IMG/VR virus record: IMGVR_UViG_3300009011_000001
Coordinates: 124,001 to 188,000 of that record
Reading direction: 5' to 3' (one strand)
From: a virus
Length of the DNA stretch: 64,000 bases
The notes below the pieces were generated by a model that was not told where the DNA came from, searched no databases, and worked only from the letters and a program-made list of their open reading frames with translations. How positions within the stretch are numbered: position 1 is the first letter of the stretch; every line of letters begins with the position of its first letter. Below, piece by piece: positions 6,409 through 14,981 of this stretch. The position numbers and the translations under genes were made by a program.

Positions 6409-8353
6409 TTCGCAGTACAAAGATCTGTATCGCTTCATTCTTCAGCAAGGTCTGGCCAAGGCTAGCCGCACCGATATCGGCACTACGTCGGCGCTGGGCG
6501 GCTGGATGCGTTTCGATTTGCGTGACGATATCCTCCCGATCACGTCTCTGCGTCTGGTGCGCGAAGAGAAGTTCATCGGGGAGCAACTCTGGTTCGTCTC
6601 CGGCGATCCTTCGATCAAGTTCCTGAAGGACAACAACATCAGCATCTGGGATAGCTGGTTCATCCCAGGAACTGCCGTCTACGAAGACGAACAGCAATGG
6701 CGCCCAATTGTTGATGTGTTGCGGGAAGTATTCCGTTTGAAAATGGGCACTCAAATTTCAAACGATATCGTTTGCCACAAGCTGGCTACCGATACAGGCA
6801 TCTTTGCATTCCACGATCTCTTGTTCTGCATGGGGCTGGAAGATGGAGCTGATCACGTTAATCAGATCCATACCGAAAATGAATGCAACGGCTTCTCGAA
6901 AGAACAGATCGATGCCATTCGTACTCGTGCGACGGCGCTGGGCGTTGATGTGTCCTACTTGCCGAAGAAACCAATCGGCATTATCCAGCGTATTGCGCTG
7001 GCTAACGAAATGGGTCTGGGCGAAGAACTGTTCGAGTATTGCGACGGTCCAATGCCTCGTGAAGAAAAGGACACGATGTACGCGGAAGTAAACGTACAGT
7101 TGTGTCCAGAATTCACCGGCCCGTGGGATCTGTACCAATCCGAACTCGACCACATCGCCGAGTGGCTGACTTCGAAGAACGTTCCTACCGAAGTTCCTGC
7201 GCCACTAAAACCTGTCAGCCTGCAGACTCGTCTGAACCGGATCGACAAGAGCCAGTTCGGTCAGTGGAGCGCGATCAACCAGATCGTCTTCCCGCCTGTA
7301 GAAATGACGGCTGAACCAGCTCCTGAAGTCCGCACCAAAAAAGATGTCTTCGGCGAAGACGTTGTGGTGACGGCAGCGGCTGTGGAGGAAGAACCTCAGC
7401 CGAAACACACGCAGATCGAGATCTACTTCGAAGGTCGTTTCCAGAAAGTCGACATCAGCAAAGAACAGGCTGACGACATCTGGGAAATGATGGACATCAT
7501 GAAGATCCCGGCCTACCGTCTGGTCGACGCCAACATCGGCAAGGGTGGCTACGGCCCTCAGTGGCGTAACTGGCAGGACACTCAGATCGTTGACGGTTCT
7601 GAAGTTGAGCTGTACAAGTCCAAAGGTTACGAGTATGTCACTGAAGTAGACGACCTTGACTTCGGTCATCGTTTCTACGGAAAGGTGGTCATGCACCGCG
7701 ACATCGATCAGTTGGCAAATATGATCGATCTGCTGAAGACCGATCCGGACAACCGCCGCATCATCGTGTCTGCATGGAACCCGGGTCGTACTTGGCAGGC
7801 GGCTCTGCCTCCTTGCCACCTGTACTACCAGTGCGTGACCTACGAGAAAGATCTGCGTGACTACGAGGAAGACTTCGCGAAGCGCGATCTGACCGACAAG
7901 TATCTCGTCGGCCTGACTTCGATTCACGAAGGTGGCGAGCTCGATCCGGAAGATCCTGAAATCGAGAAGAAGTTCTTCGCTGCTGCGAAAGCCTTCGCTA
8001 TCGAGAATGGCATTCCGACTCGTTGGATCAGCATGGGTGTGGTACTGCGCAGCTGGGATACTCCGGCTGGTGGTGTGTTCAACACTCCGCAATACGCGGT
8101 GCTGTTGCGCATGATTGCTCATGTAACCAACATGGATGCTCGTGAACTGTTCATCGTTGGTATCGATGCGCATATTTACGACAACCAAATGGAAGCCATC
8201 GACGAGGTCATTTATACCGACTCTCCAGATGACTGCCCGCGTCTGTTCATCAAACGCGATGTTCAATCGATCGACGACTTCAACATCAGCGACTTCGAGC
8301 TGGTTGGTTATAACCCCGTGCCTAACACGAAGGTCATGCCGATCGCTCGCTAA
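6395..8353 (+). CDS. thyA: Thymidylate synthase with a large internal insertion
   Basis: 652 residues against about 264 in the usual enzyme. The N-terminal part (about 1-90) has the expected RT..GT...GG.MRFDL and ELLWF-type (EQLWFVSGD) segments ending at IWDSW. The catalytic core resumes at about 385 with GPQWR (387-391), then RRI..SAWNP, the active-site PPCH (Cys474), and RSWDTPAGGVFNTPQYA and DAHIYDNQ segments. Roughly 300 residues are inserted between these halves, plus a second smaller insert after the active-site cysteine. The usual NH at the end of the HIY..NH motif is NQ here. It converts dUMP to dTMP using methylene-tetrahydrofolate. Confidence 0.9.
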   Translation: MRKIDSQYKDLYRFILQQGLAKASRTDIGTTSALGGWMRFDLRDDILPITSLRLVREEKFIGEQLWFVSGDPSIKFLKDNNISIWDSWFIPGTAVYEDEQQWRPIVDVLREVFRLKMGTQISNDIVCHKLATDTGIFAFHDLLFCMGLEDGADHVNQIHTENECNGFSKEQIDAIRTRATALGVDVSYLPKKPIGIIQRIALANEMGLGEELFEYCDGPMPREEKDTMYAEVNVQLCPEFTGPWDLYQSELDHIAEWLTSKNVPTEVPAPLKPVSLQTRLNRIDKSQFGQWSAINQIVFPPVEMTAEPAPEVRTKKDVFGEDVVVTAAAVEEEPQPKHTQIEIYFEGRFQKVDISKEQADDIWEMMDIMKIPAYRLVDANIGKGGYGPQWRNWQDTQIVDGSEVELYKSKGYEYVTEVDDLDFGHRFYGKVVMHRDIDQLANMIDLLKTDPDNRRIIVSAWNPGRTWQAALPPCHLYYQCVTYEKDLRDYEEDFAKRDLTDKYLVGLTSIHEGGELDPEDPEIEKKFFAAAKAFAIENGIPTRWISMGVVLRSWDTPAGGVFNTPQYAVLLRMIAHVTNMDARELFIVGIDAHIYDNQMEAIDEVIYTDSPDDCPRLFIKRDVQSIDDFNISDFELVGYNPVPNTKVMPIAR

Positions 8354-8400
8354 CGTTCAGTGCCTCAAGGACGAGGCCCCCTATTTCTGAGAGGAACACA

Positions 8401-8811
8401 ATGAATATCAATCCAACACCACCGGTCTTCATTCGGCCCGATAGCTGCTACATCTGGTGGACCATGCAGGGCGATTGCGAAAGCGCCATGCGCTCGACAG
8501 AGTCTTACGTTAACGGTAAGTCGATGGCCGCCTCCAAAGCACCGGGCGGGAGTACCATTCCGCCATACGTCTTGGAGAATCTCTCCCGCCGCAACGGCCG
8601 TAACGCTCAAGGCACGGTCTGGGGGTTTGGTGCTCTCGTCGACATCAACGAGATCCTCAAAGACAAGTGGAACAACAACGATTCTTTCCACCGTTTACTT
8701 CAGCGGTACGCCGGCGGGGTTTTGTTCCGTAAGGTCGACGCCCCAGCCATTTTCGCCAATGTCGGGTTCGTGACGGACATTGACCTCAAACTGATTATTC
8801 CAAAGGACTGA
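8401..8811 (+). CDS. Uncharacterised 136-residue protein
   Basis: It starts behind GAGAGGAAC. It is soluble, with an aromatic N-terminus (CYIWWTMQGDCE) and a glycine-rich middle (GTVWGFGALVD). No family recognised. It leads a run of small genes after thyA. Confidence 0.55.
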   Translation: MNINPTPPVFIRPDSCYIWWTMQGDCESAMRSTESYVNGKSMAASKAPGGSTIPPYVLENLSRRNGRNAQGTVWGFGALVDINEILKDKWNNNDSFHRLLQRYAGGVLFRKVDAPAIFANVGFVTDIDLKLIIPKD

Positions 8812-8816
8812 GTACG

Positions 8817-9218
8817 ATGAGTTTCAGCAGCATTAAAATACAGTCGGTCAGTTTTGTTCGACATAAACGACTCAAGGGCGGCAGGATTATCGCCAGGTGC
8901 ATTCGGACACTGAGCACTGGCTTCAAAACTACCGTCGAAGGCGTTGGTGCTGTTAAAACGGTCCTCGTTGAATTCGATAGCAAGTTTGTATCTGGTTCGA
9001 TGACGGGCCACCTCAACACGATCACCGGTCAACTGTACATGCGTTGCGAGGACGTAGTGCCCGAAGGCTACCTGAAGAATAAACGCTTCAAGCTGATCGG
9101 GTACATGCCGCAAGTCAACATGACCAACGTTAACCGCCGGGAGAGGTCTCTTGAAATCAAAGCCAAGCGGTCCAAGTCCCCGCAGCAAGGCCCAGTTAAA
9201 AAAGGCTTCGGCCGCTAA
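8817..9218 (+). CDS. Uncharacterised basic 133-residue protein
   Basis: Beta-rich with many K and R residues; the tail is strongly basic (RRERSLEIKAKRSKS...KKGFGR). It follows the previous gene by 5 bases and overlaps the next one. Nucleic-acid binding is plausible from charge only. Confidence 0.55.
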   Translation: MSFSSIKIQSVSFVRHKRLKGGRIIARCIRTLSTGFKTTVEGVGAVKTVLVEFDSKFVSGSMTGHLNTITGQLYMRCEDVVPEGYLKNKRFKLIGYMPQVNMTNVNRRERSLEIKAKRSKSPQQGPVKKGFGR

Positions 9219-9402
9219 GCACAACGCGAAGTACGAGCAAGGCGATGTTGAAGAGAAGCCTTTGAACATCGGAACCATTGGTCACGATGACCCTCCTCGC
9301 TTCCGGTCACGCTTGTATCGAAGAGATCCCGACACGCATCCAATCAGCGAGAGTACGATAGATAGTTCTGCCTTCGATCCGCGTTCACTCATTTATCTTT
9401 AA
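9151..9402 (+). CDS. Uncharacterised small protein with TTG start
   Basis: 83 residues. The start is TTG at 9151 behind GGGAGAGG, inside the 3' end of the preceding gene (68-base overlap). Its N-terminus (KAQLKKASAAKHNAKY) resembles that of the 11992 protein (KQAMKKHAAAMHNARY), suggesting a shared short basic motif. Function unknown. Confidence 0.5.
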   Translation: MKSKPSGPSPRSKAQLKKASAAKHNAKYEQGDVEEKPLNIGTIGHDDPPRFRSRLYRRDPDTHPISESTIDSSAFDPRSLIYL

Positions 9403-9411
9403 GGACGTTTC

Positions 9412-9831
9412 ATGAACCTCAATATCGGAAATACCCACGGCATTGATTTCCTGCCGTTCGACTTTAAAATGATTTACACCATGGCCAAGTACGTTCAGGA
9501 AAACAAACTGGACTACGATAAGTTCGTGGGGTCTTACGACCTGTCTGATGCCGGTGGTCCAGTCATCAGCGTCGTCATGAGAGATGCCGAACTCTGCCCT
9601 AAGCCAAAGGGGGTTCCGGTTGATCAGATCCCTGAAGCCCTCCACATCGACAACGGTTATCAGACCGTCGAGGTGCTGCTTTTTGGCGACGACCTACATG
9701 TAGCCGTCAGTCCGCGCAAGCTCGGCCATCGCTACTTCGACGCAGAAGACGTGCTGCATGGTCTGGCTAACTTCATCCGCGAAACCGAAGACGGTCAGGT
9801 ACCGCCAGTGCGTTATGTCAGCCCGACCTGA
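9412..9831 (+). CDS. Uncharacterised 139-residue protein
   Basis: It starts behind AAGGACG. Acidic and soluble, with a DDLHVAVSPRKLGHRYFD segment near 89-106. No family recognised. Confidence 0.55.
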   Translation: MNLNIGNTHGIDFLPFDFKMIYTMAKYVQENKLDYDKFVGSYDLSDAGGPVISVVMRDAELCPKPKGVPVDQIPEALHIDNGYQTVEVLLFGDDLHVAVSPRKLGHRYFDAEDVLHGLANFIRETEDGQVPPVRYVSPT

Positions 9832-10090
9832 AATCAAGTACCGGCATCTCGAGGGAAGTACGTTCCTAGTTGCTAACCTCAAGAGTTTTAAAGAATGTGC
9901 ATATTCTCACTTTGGTCCCAACTTACATGCCGAAGATTGGGAGCCGATGATGAAACCTAAGAGGTATCCGTCTGTTGTTACGTTCTGGGGTGCCGCCTGC
10001 ACTACTCACGAACCGGACGCTACCTGCACACCGCTTTCAGATTACATCGAATCGCTTAAAAAGAAAGTCGACGCTATATCGAACTTTTAA
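9815..10090 (+). CDS. Uncharacterised 91-residue protein
   Basis: The start is placed at ATG 9815, overlapping the preceding gene by 17 bases. It has a basic C-terminus and two cysteines in the TFWGAACTTHEPDATC region. An earlier in-frame start would give 110 residues with less sense. Function unknown. Confidence 0.5.
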   Translation: MSARPEIKYRHLEGSTFLVANLKSFKECAYSHFGPNLHAEDWEPMMKPKRYPSVVTFWGAACTTHEPDATCTPLSDYIESLKKKVDAISNF

Positions 10091-10117
10091 CGCCCGCCCC
10101 TTATTGAGAGATTGAAC

Positions 10118-10564
10118 ATGCCCTGCTACGACGGAACACCAGTGCCAAGCGAATTGGAAAAGCGCATTAACAAGGCCGCCGCTTTGTTGCAGCTTACCTA
10201 CACCCTTTTCGACGAGCCTGTGTCAGAACACATTTCCAAAGCTGCCGGTAACCCGTACTGCAATGATCGCAGCATCGAGCCGCTGTTGTGCGAGCGCATG
10301 CACGATCTGCAAAACAACCGACCGCACGATTACAAAAATCTGTTCGCACCCGATTACCGTGAAGACAAGATCGACGGCTACACCAACGTCCTCCGTAGTC
10401 AGCTTCATTCGTGGTGGAGAACGCATCTGCGTCTCGACGAAGAGCGCAATGGAAAACCGAGCGATGTAGACCTGCTCCATTCGGCGATGCTCAAACTCAC
10501 CGCAGAAGAAGCAGGTGCCTTAGAACTTCTCCAGTATTGGAAGAAGGTACACGACGAGAAATAG
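10118..10564 (+). CDS. Uncharacterised 148-residue helical protein
   Basis: ATG 10118 is preferred over the in-frame TTG at 10112 because GAGAG has better spacing to it. Mostly helical, acidic, with conserved-looking W pairs (SWWRTH). Function unknown. Confidence 0.55.
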   Translation: MPCYDGTPVPSELEKRINKAAALLQLTYTLFDEPVSEHISKAAGNPYCNDRSIEPLLCERMHDLQNNRPHDYKNLFAPDYREDKIDGYTNVLRSQLHSWWRTHLRLDEERNGKPSDVDLLHSAMLKLTAEEAGALELLQYWKKVHDEK

Positions 10565-10570
10565 GTGGCC

Positions 10571-11023
10571 ATGCCAACAGTTTTGTTTGTTCCTCTTATT
10601 TGCGTCCCTCTCTTGGAGGGGGACTTTTCTTTAATCAGCATTGGAGATCCCGGGCAAGCCAATGAGTTTGCCGAAACCCACCCCGGACTTTTGCGTCTGG
10701 AGTTTCACGATATCCCCGACCCGATCCCGAATGAAGGCTACGTTCACTTCACTTACTTCATGGCGATCAATATCCTGACATGGTTGAAAGAACAGCATGG
10801 CAAAGACATTGTTGTTCATTGCCAAGGCGGCATCAGTCGTTCGGCTGCTGTTGCAAAGTTCATGGTTGGAACACTCGGCTATGAAAAGAAAGAATTCGAT
10901 CGCTGCACGTCTAATGACGAAGGCTACAACTCGCTCGTCTATCATCAATTAAGAATCGCCAACATGGATCTGGACAAAGCGTCAGGTCACATGCTGCGTA
11001 ACATGCGGAAGCTCCATCAGTGA
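10571..11023 (+). CDS. Dual-specificity/tyrosine phosphatase-like protein
   Basis: 150 residues. Residues 83-91 (HCQGGISRS) are the HC-x5-R phosphatase loop (Cys84, Arg90), followed by the usual helix. DIPD (48-51) is placed like the general-acid Asp of this family. It would remove phosphate from protein or another phosphorylated substrate in the host cytoplasm. The in-frame GTG at 10565 is an alternative start. Its stop overlaps the GTG start of the next gene. Confidence 0.72.
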   Translation: MPTVLFVPLICVPLLEGDFSLISIGDPGQANEFAETHPGLLRLEFHDIPDPIPNEGYVHFTYFMAINILTWLKEQHGKDIVVHCQGGISRSAAVAKFMVGTLGYEKKEFDRCTSNDEGYNSLVYHQLRIANMDLDKASGHMLRNMRKLHQ

Positions 11024-11250
11024 CCCTAACCGGACGCATCATCGCCCTCGCCGTAGTTATCATTTTGCCAATCATTTTCTTTGGTTTCGTTTTCCCGACG
11101 TGGACAAGTCAAGGTAAAAAGAATGCAACAATGGTGACTTCCATGGATGCCTGCCTTGAGTCTGAAAAGAACAAGGGTCATGGGCAGGACCATCTCGACT
11201 CCATTTACCGCCTTTGCTGGATGCGTGCTAAAACAGACGCTTCGAAATAA
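11020..11250 (+). CDS. Small N-terminally anchored membrane protein
   Basis: 76 residues with a GTG start overlapping the phosphatase stop (GTGA). Residues 5-24 form one hydrophobic helix; the rest is a polar domain with two cysteines. Probably anchored in the inner membrane. Function unknown. Confidence 0.55.
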   Translation: MTLTGRIIALAVVIILPIIFFGFVFPTWTSQGKKNATMVTSMDACLESEKNKGHGQDHLDSIYRLCWMRAKTDASK

Positions 11251-11264
11251 CCCTGGAGAAACAA

Positions 11265-11708
11265 ATGAACCTCAATGCCGCTTCTTTGTTTGATCAGATC
11301 AAAGCACAGCTCAAAGATCAGCCCGCTTGTGTGCTCACGATCTATCGCTGGTTCTTCGAAAAGGATCAGCACGTCACGGTCGATATTCCGCTTGTCGACA
11401 AGATCCGTCATCTTCAAGGCGACGGCTTCACTTTCACGCTGGTGGAGGTCATGAGTGCAAGCGGTAAGTTGCGCTACCTGCGCACTGACTTGATGATGGC
11501 CTTTCCGAAACCGGTGGTCGTCAAACCTAGCGTTCTCAGCAATAGGTCAGAACTGCAACAGGAAGAACAACCGGTTCTCCCTTTGAGAACCGAGCCTTAC
11601 GTCCTCGGTGGTCGTGTGCCGGAAGCCATGGTCAAGCATCTTCAGAAGAATGCCGGTCTTCCAACCCGCCGCGCCAGCTCTAAAGTCGAGGACGAAGAAG
11701 CAGCATGA
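11265..11708 (+). CDS. Uncharacterised 147-residue protein
   Basis: It starts behind CTGGAG. A folded-looking N-terminal 85 residues are followed by a low-complexity, charged tail (QQEEQPVLPL... KVEDEEAA). The stop overlaps the next start (ATGA). Function unknown. Confidence 0.55.
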   Translation: MNLNAASLFDQIKAQLKDQPACVLTIYRWFFEKDQHVTVDIPLVDKIRHLQGDGFTFTLVEVMSASGKLRYLRTDLMMAFPKPVVVKPSVLSNRSELQQEEQPVLPLRTEPYVLGGRVPEAMVKHLQKNAGLPTRRASSKVEDEEAA

Positions 11709-11995
11709 TCAATTTCCGACAAACCGATCTTCCGATCTCCTACGAGCCCGTCATCGTCGACTTTCACGATATCAGACCGCCGAACGACGGTCCAATCTAC
11801 ACTGCAGTAATGCAGAAAGACGTTTTCACTGAAGCCATGGTCCGGCTCGATTACAAAGTGTACGGGACTTCGACTATCAGCGATAAGCATCTGCAAGTCG
11901 TCTATCTGCGCAAGGACATGTACGAGAAAGCTCAAGAAGACTTTCTCCGTTCCGATCGCAGTTCTATTGGCACATTTCGAGTGACCCCACAATGA
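11705..11995 (+). CDS. Uncharacterised 96-residue protein
   Basis: It overlaps both neighbours by 4 bases, so translation is coupled. Mixed alpha/beta, no motif recognised. Confidence 0.52.
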   Translation: MINFRQTDLPISYEPVIVDFHDIRPPNDGPIYTAVMQKDVFTEAMVRLDYKVYGTSTISDKHLQVVYLRKDMYEKAQEDFLRSDRSSIGTFRVTPQ

Positions 11996-12651
11996 GCAAG
12001 CGCACTAACCCTCACAAACAAGCAATGAAGAAACACGCCGCCGCCATGCACAATGCCCGTTACACGCTGAGCAAGGAGTTTGACGCTCTGGAAGCTGGCC
12101 GTAAGCGCTTCGTGGCCACAACGGCCAATGGCGGCATGGGCGTTGTAACGGAATCATCAAGCGTCTCCACAGGGACTCTGGCGGAGTTCATGGAGAACGG
12201 TAGCCCTGGTGACGTCTACGTTGAACGCGGCATCGAAGTTGTTAAAGACGCCGCCGGCGTGATCGCCGATGACAAACTGGTGATCGGTAACGAAATGAAA
12301 ACTTCGTTGCCACAAGGTTTGCACTTTGCCGGGCACGAACCTCGTGACTATCAATTGCCGGCCATTGCTGCAGCAGAAGCCATGGTGGGCGAACACATCC
12401 CTCGCGGTACCGTGGAAAACTCTGGCGGAATACTGTTTGTCTGTGACAGCATTTCCCCTCTACCGGTGGGTGAAGGCAGCATCGAAGACATTCATGGTGA
12501 ATTCGCGAAGCTGGTGGATGTTGGTCTGCCTTCGACTTTTGCTACGGGCCGATCCAGCGTTTCCGGCTGCTTGCCAGAAGAACTCGGCGTAGGTGCCAAA
12601 CTTCCTCCGGCAGTCATGGAAACCATTGAACGTCGTCTTTCCGAGGAATGA
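11992..12651 (+). CDS. Uncharacterised 219-residue protein
   Basis: A basic, alanine- and histidine-rich N-terminus (to about residue 25) is shared in style with the 9151 protein. The rest is glycine- and serine-rich with many small residues. Coupled to the previous gene by an ATGA overlap. No family recognised. Confidence 0.52.
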   Translation: MSKRTNPHKQAMKKHAAAMHNARYTLSKEFDALEAGRKRFVATTANGGMGVVTESSSVSTGTLAEFMENGSPGDVYVERGIEVVKDAAGVIADDKLVIGNEMKTSLPQGLHFAGHEPRDYQLPAIAAAEAMVGEHIPRGTVENSGGILFVCDSISPLPVGEGSIEDIHGEFAKLVDVGLPSTFATGRSSVSGCLPEELGVGAKLPPAVMETIERRLSEE

Positions 12652-12655
12652 GTCG

Positions 12656-13180
12656 ATGATCGAGAATCACGACAAAAATCAGGTCATCATGTCGGTCGAA
12701 AACTACGAGGCGTTGGTGATTGCCTCCAGTAAGGGCATCGGCATGCTGCCTCGTGAGCTGAATCGAATTAAGCGCCATGTGCGTAAGTTCAATTCGCCTC
12801 AGAAGGAAAAGCGCGCAGCACAGCTGAAAGATGAAGAAACCCGTAAGTGGTGCCTTCGTCAGGAAGCTACAAAGCTCGTAAAGACACATGAAGGCAAGAC
12901 CGTCATCGTTCTGTACAAGTATCCCGACAAGGCTCCTGTTGGCGTTCCAGGAACTCTGAAGGGGTATTCGTCACATGGCGTTGGTTTCGTTGCCGTGCGT
13001 CTCCACAGTCGCGAAATGAAACGCTGTATCCATCTGCTGGCAGAGTTTGTTCTGTCCGTAGAGGAGTACGAATCGATGCAACAAGTCGACATCGCTGAAC
13101 GTCGACGCGAAGCATTTAAACAACTCGCAGAAGAATATCCAAGCGCCTCTTTCGTGCACGAGCTTCGTCCTCAGTCCTAA
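12656..13180 (+). CDS. Uncharacterised 174-residue basic helical protein
   Basis: ATG 12656 lies behind GAGGA, just after the previous stop. The first half is rich in K and R (LNRIKRHVRKFNSPQKEKR). A beta-type middle (KTVIVLYKYPDKAP) and a helical tail follow. Charge suggests nucleic-acid contact; no family assigned. Confidence 0.55.
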   Translation: MIENHDKNQVIMSVENYEALVIASSKGIGMLPRELNRIKRHVRKFNSPQKEKRAAQLKDEETRKWCLRQEATKLVKTHEGKTVIVLYKYPDKAPVGVPGTLKGYSSHGVGFVAVRLHSREMKRCIHLLAEFVLSVEEYESMQQVDIAERRREAFKQLAEEYPSASFVHELRPQS

Positions 13181-13208
13181 TGAGATGAGCCTTGCAGAGG
13201 TAATTAGG

Positions 13209-13469
13209 ATGGAAACCGTGAGAGTGAATCGGCATCGCTTACTGGTGGGTGATCGGTTTGTTCTGCCTGAAGACCGAGATCGATTGCTCTACGAAGTACA
13301 GGGAAGTCATCCCGAGTCAGGTTTGTTGATCAGACGTATTAAGCATAGCTGGTACGGTTACATGCATCGCGAAACTGGGTTAGTCATTGGGAGTGAAAAG
13401 GGGAGCAGTCTAAAGGAACTGATGACGATTCCTTCGGTTGTTTTGATGCGAGAAGTTGATTTGGCATAA
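13209..13469 (+). CDS. Uncharacterised 86-residue protein
   Basis: ATG 13209 has GAGG at good spacing; an in-frame ATG at 13185 is possible and would add 8 residues. Beta-rich, with a hydrophobic core pattern (RLLVGDRFVLPEDRDRLLYEV). It closes the gene run before a strong hairpin. Confidence 0.52.
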   Translation: METVRVNRHRLLVGDRFVLPEDRDRLLYEVQGSHPESGLLIRRIKHSWYGYMHRETGLVIGSEKGSSLKELMTIPSVVLMREVDLA

Positions 13470-13470
13470 G

Positions 13471-13504
13471 GCATAGAGGCAGGGCGTTTGCCCTGCCTCT
13501 ATGC
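13471..13504 (+). terminator. GC-rich hairpin with TATGCTG tail
   Basis: CATAGAGGCAGGG pairs with CCCTGCCTCTATG, followed by CTGTTTCATTTTCTTTT. Confidence 0.72.
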
Positions 13505-13533
13505 TGTTTCATTTTCTTTTACTTACTTATTTA

Positions 13534-13547
13534 CAGCAATACATTAC
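13534..13547 (+). promoter_or_regulatory. Promoter-like element (CAGCAATACATTAC)
   Basis: An ACATTAC-type motif after a T-rich tract, 32 bases before the first gene of the small charged-protein array. Confidence 0.65.
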
Positions 13548-13578
13548 GGTATAGACAAACGTAACCTGAGGAGGTTTC

Positions 13579-13806
13579 ATGTCTAAATATAATTCTCTTA
13601 GAAAGAAATACGACGGTCCTAAAAACGAGGACGAGGATAACGGTAGCGCCACAGATCCGGATGATAGCTTGGAGGAAAGGGATTTCGTCAGTCTAGACAA
13701 TTACTTTCATCCCAGAGCGCAGGCAGCCGATAGAGATGCAGCCCTGATCACGCGCAGTAAACAACGGGATGCTGACGTCGTCTATACTTTTAGCAGGTTC
13801 AGATAA
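13579..13806 (+). CDS. Small charged array protein 1
   Basis: 75 residues behind GAGGAGG. It starts SKYNSLRKKYD and is rich in D, E, N and R, with a D-R-D triplet near 50 and an aromatic end (VYTFSRF). It is the first of a tandem array of weakly alike proteins sharing an early (L/D)RKK and a late D-x-D/aromatic stretch. The last base overlaps the next start. Function unknown; host take-over or anti-defence is possible. Confidence 0.55.
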   Translation: MSKYNSLRKKYDGPKNEDEDNGSATDPDDSLEERDFVSLDNYFHPRAQAADRDAALITRSKQRDADVVYTFSRFR

Positions 13807-14021
13807 TGGCCGATATAGATAGAAAGAAATACGACCCTCTTAAAGTTAGCGATATAGAAAATGGCTCAGGAAGCTATATCCCTGATGCACATCTGTGGTG
13901 TCCGTCGTCCAGGGATCCGGATAATCGAACGACTATCCTAGATCGGGATAGCGACGAGGCAAAAAATGTAAAGCGAGGATATAAGTTCATCGTCCACGCC
14001 AGCCACGTCAGGTGCGATTAG
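13806..14021 (+). CDS. Small charged array protein 2
   Basis: 71 residues, starting on the last base of the previous stop. IDRKKYDPL at the start, LDRDSDE near 45-51 and KFIVHASH at the end follow the array pattern. No family known. Confidence 0.52.
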   Translation: MADIDRKKYDPLKVSDIENGSGSYIPDAHLWCPSSRDPDNRTTILDRDSDEAKNVKRGYKFIVHASHVRCD

Positions 14022-14022
14022 G

Positions 14023-14265
14023 ATGGATGTTCTCAGAAAGAAAATGCGCCTTCCATTGAGAGATGATCGCATAGAGTTAGGTCAGGATGCGAATGGCTGC
14101 TTTGAGCAGATGTGCAAGTGCGCAGGTCATGAGCCCATTCACGATTGGGATGCTGAGCCAGATGAAGACGTACTTTCGTGCGACGATCCTGATCTGAGCC
14201 ACGCCCGTTACGAAAGGATTCATCTCTCAGAGGCCAATAACGCATGGGACTTTACGGTGGAGTAA
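14023..14265 (+). CDS. Small charged array protein 3
   Basis: 80 residues. DVLRKKMRLPLRDD opens the protein and four cysteines cluster around 26-52. The C-terminus AWDFTVE closely matches that of array protein 7 (LWDWTVE), the clearest sign that the array members share ancestry. Confidence 0.55.
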   Translation: MDVLRKKMRLPLRDDRIELGQDANGCFEQMCKCAGHEPIHDWDAEPDEDVLSCDDPDLSHARYERIHLSEANNAWDFTVE

Positions 14266-14268
14266 GCG

Positions 14269-14487
14269 ATGCCAGCCAGAAGTAAAAAGTTTTTGGTTAA
14301 CGAACATACTGCCGGTTTGAGAGGCGGACTCCGCGCTTACAGCGAAGACATTGATAGAAAGGTCGGATCTGCCGAAATTTACACCTACGACTCTGAAGAG
14401 ACGGCGTACATCAGAGACAGGGATGATGGCGCACCCACCCGTTCAAAAATTGATCAATCCCCGAGGGATCGTGATGCACGACATTAG
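14269..14487 (+). CDS. Small charged array protein 4
   Basis: 72 residues, basic start, YIRDRDDG near 48-55 and a RDRD tail. Overlaps the next gene by 14 bases. Function unknown. Confidence 0.5.
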   Translation: MPARSKKFLVNEHTAGLRGGLRAYSEDIDRKVGSAEIYTYDSEETAYIRDRDDGAPTRSKIDQSPRDRDARH

Positions 14488-14728
14488 ACGTAAGTCAATG
14501 CCGGCACGTTACGTGGGCGGATGCGAGGAAGGTCGCCAAACCCTAGACGATGAAGTCTCGATTCAGCGAACCCTGGATGGCGATCCCGAAACAGGTAACC
14601 GGCCGTTCGACGTTGAGCGTTATGACAAGAGTGTTCTCAAAGATGGAGATTTTCGGCGAAACTTTGAACGTGATCGGCAACTGAAACTACCCGACCGGGT
14701 ATGGACAAACAAATGGGCAAGAGAATAA
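14474..14728 (+). CDS. Small charged array protein 5
   Basis: 84 residues. ATG 14474 is chosen because GAGGG lies upstream; it overlaps the previous gene by 14 bases. DIRRKS at the start and FERDRQLKLPDRVW near the end fit the array pattern. Confidence 0.5.
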   Translation: MHDIRRKSMPARYVGGCEEGRQTLDDEVSIQRTLDGDPETGNRPFDVERYDKSVLKDGDFRRNFERDRQLKLPDRVWTNKWARE

Positions 14729-14973
14729 GTGCTGATCGCAAGAAAAACCTTGTCTGGATTGGAGAAGAATTCGTCGCCCACGATAACGGCTTGAAAACTC
14801 CAGGAAACTATGGACGGTGTATCGAGGCTTTTGATGGTGTTCATCGAGAAGGTAACGAACCACGCGATAGAGAGCAGATCGAAAGCGTAAAGCTCGATAA
14901 CGATCGTTATAGAAGACTGGATATTTCGAACATGCACTTTCGAGATCCGTTGGAGGACTACACACGACCCTAG
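14701..14973 (+). CDS. Small charged array protein 6
   Basis: 90 residues, overlapping the previous gene by 28 bases; an in-frame ATG at 14713 is an alternative. SADRKKN near the start and KLDNDRYRRLD...MHF near the end correspond to LDFDKYRA...FIGF in the next-but-one member. Confidence 0.5.
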   Translation: MDKQMGKRISADRKKNLVWIGEEFVAHDNGLKTPGNYGRCIEAFDGVHREGNEPRDREQIESVKLDNDRYRRLDISNMHFRDPLEDYTRP

Positions 14974-14981
14974 GAGGCTGT

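Noticed and set aside
6900-7550. Intein or homing endonuclease in the ThyA insert
   Set aside because: No splice-junction Cys/Ser...HN pattern and no nuclease motif were seen; the insert reads as ordinary protein.
7205-8266. 353-residue minus-strand reading frame
   Set aside because: Shadow of thymidylate synthase, including the active-site region.
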